The notes under the pieces: model-generated
The model's input: only the letters and a program-made list of their open reading frames with translations
What the model was told of the DNA's origin: nothing
Databases searched by the model: none
Shown: positions 63,386-64,000 of the stretch, one piece after another
How positions within the stretch are numbered: position 1 is the first letter of the stretch
Layout: each line of letters starts with the position of its first letter
Made by a program: the position numbers and the translations under genes
Source: Microbacterium sorbitolivorans
GTDB taxonomy: Bacteria > Actinomycetota > Actinomycetes > Actinomycetales > Microbacteriaceae
Length of the DNA stretch: 64,000 nucleotides
Direction: 5' to 3'
Assembly (NCBI RefSeq): GCF_003327285.1
Contig: NZ_KZ848476.1
Coordinates: 124,001 to 188,000, forward strand

Positions 63386-64000
63386 ATGCGTAGGGTCATC
63401 GTCCTCGGATCCAGCGGATCCATCGGCACGCAGGCGCTCGACGTGATCCGGGCGAACCCCGAGCTCTTCGAGCTCGTCGGGCTCGCGACCGGATCGCAGG
63501 AGCGCGTGCTGCGCGAGCAGGCCGCCGAGTTCGGCGTCGCACACACGGCGCTCGGCTCGGAGGAGGCCGCGCAGCTCGTGCGCGACGTCGACGCCGACGT
63601 GGTGCTCAACGGCATCACCGGATCCGTGGGCCTTGGCCCGACCCTCGCGGCCCTCGAGGCGGGGCGCACGCTCGCCCTCGCCAACAAGGAATCCCTCATC
63701 GTCGGCGGCCCGCTCGTGAAGCGGGCCGCCGCGCCCGGGCAGATTGTCCCCGTCGACTCGGAACACTCCGCGATCGCGCAGGCGCTGCGCGGCGGATCCG
63801 CCGACGAGGTTCGCCGCCTCGTCGTCACCGCCTCGGGCGGGCCGTTCCGCGGCCGCACGCGCGCGTCGCTCGCGGACGTCACGCCGGCCGAGGCGCTCAA
63901 CCATCCCACGTGGGACATGGGGCGGGTCGTCACGACCAACTCGGCGACGCTCGTGAACAAGGGCCTCGAGGTCATCGAGGCGCACCTGCTCTTCGACGTG
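63386..64000 (+). CDS. dxr: 1-deoxy-D-xylulose 5-phosphate reductoisomerase, partial
   Basis: This is the first committed MEP-pathway enzyme for isoprenoids; the gene runs off the right edge after 205 codons. NADPH motif [15 protein letters not shown] is at residues 7-21, [10 protein letters not shown] near 98, the metal Asp-Ser-Glu is in [13 protein letters not shown] near 122, and TASGGPFR near 147 is the substrate loop. [19 protein letters not shown] is at the edge. Confidence 0.96.
   Translation, partial: MRRVIVLGSSGSIGTQALDVIRANPELFELVGLATGSQERVLREQAAEFGVAHTALGSEEAAQLVRDVDADVVLNGITGSVGLGPTLAALEAGRTLALANKESLIVGGPLVKRAAAPGQIVPVDSEHSAIAQALRGGSADEVRRLVVTASGGPFRGRTRASLADVTPAEALNHPTWDMGRVVTTNSATLVNKGLEVIEAHLLFDV

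Overview
The window reads as a chromosomal segment of a high-GC actinobacterium, most likely Microbacteriaceae or a close Micrococcales relative. This is inferred from a fused 2-oxoglutarate decarboxylase/dehydrogenase (Kgd), direct-sulfhydrylation methionine genes (metY, metX), the order argS-lysA-hom-thrB-rho-prfA, then prmC-tsaC-wecA-atp operon, DUF3097, a YcnI-type copper protein and an IdeR-type iron box. About 63 protein genes and one tRNA cover nearly all of it. There is no prophage, insertion sequence, CRISPR array or rRNA.

Layout. 0-13.9 kb: hemolysin/CorC-like protein (cut by the left edge), kgd, an old yellow enzyme, NAD(P)HX dehydratase, a GT87-like membrane glycosyltransferase, an MFS exporter, metX/metY, an SDR and uracil-DNA glycosylase. 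13.9-21.1 kb: M23 peptidase with a Pro/Ser/Thr tail, then a minus-strand peptide-type ABC importer operon led by an alpha/beta hydrolase. 21.2-29.5 kb: AhpD-like protein, iron-boxed SIP-domain protein, an arginase-fold protein without its metal ligands, PspA and its TPM partner, DUF3097, trmB, a His-containing membrane protein plus YcnI, tRNA-Arg(CCG) and a cupin. 29.5-39.4 kb: SGNH lipoprotein and the argS-lysA-hom-thrB-rho-prfA run. 39.4-43.4 kb: an accessory block (amidase with tandem repeats, about 750 bp of non-coding palindromic repeats, cysE, cysK) separating prfA from prmC. 43.5-54.3 kb: prmC, tsaC, wecA, two AtpI-like paralogues and the complete F1Fo ATP synthase operon. 54.3-64 kb: YaaA, a DUF5684-like membrane protein, PP2C phosphatase, a two-module FtsK/EccC-like ATPase, asparaginase, OsmC, acyltransferase, FKBP lipoprotein and dxr (cut by the right edge).

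Themes. (1) Many starts have a TANNNT hexamer 6-9 nt upstream and little or no Shine-Dalgarno sequence, which points to widespread leaderless transcription; this decided several starts. One intergene holds two overlapping divergent -10 boxes. (2) The 41.1-41.85 kb intergene carries four 81-bp palindromic units and a roughly 197-bp direct duplication with 16-bp inverted arms; it is the strongest candidate here for an undescribed element. (3) GGATCC is strongly over-represented, mostly as Gly-Ser codon pairs. (4) Sulfur and aspartate-family amino acid synthesis recur (metXY, cysEK, lysA, hom, thrB), with strong hairpins between metY and metX and between cysK and cysE.
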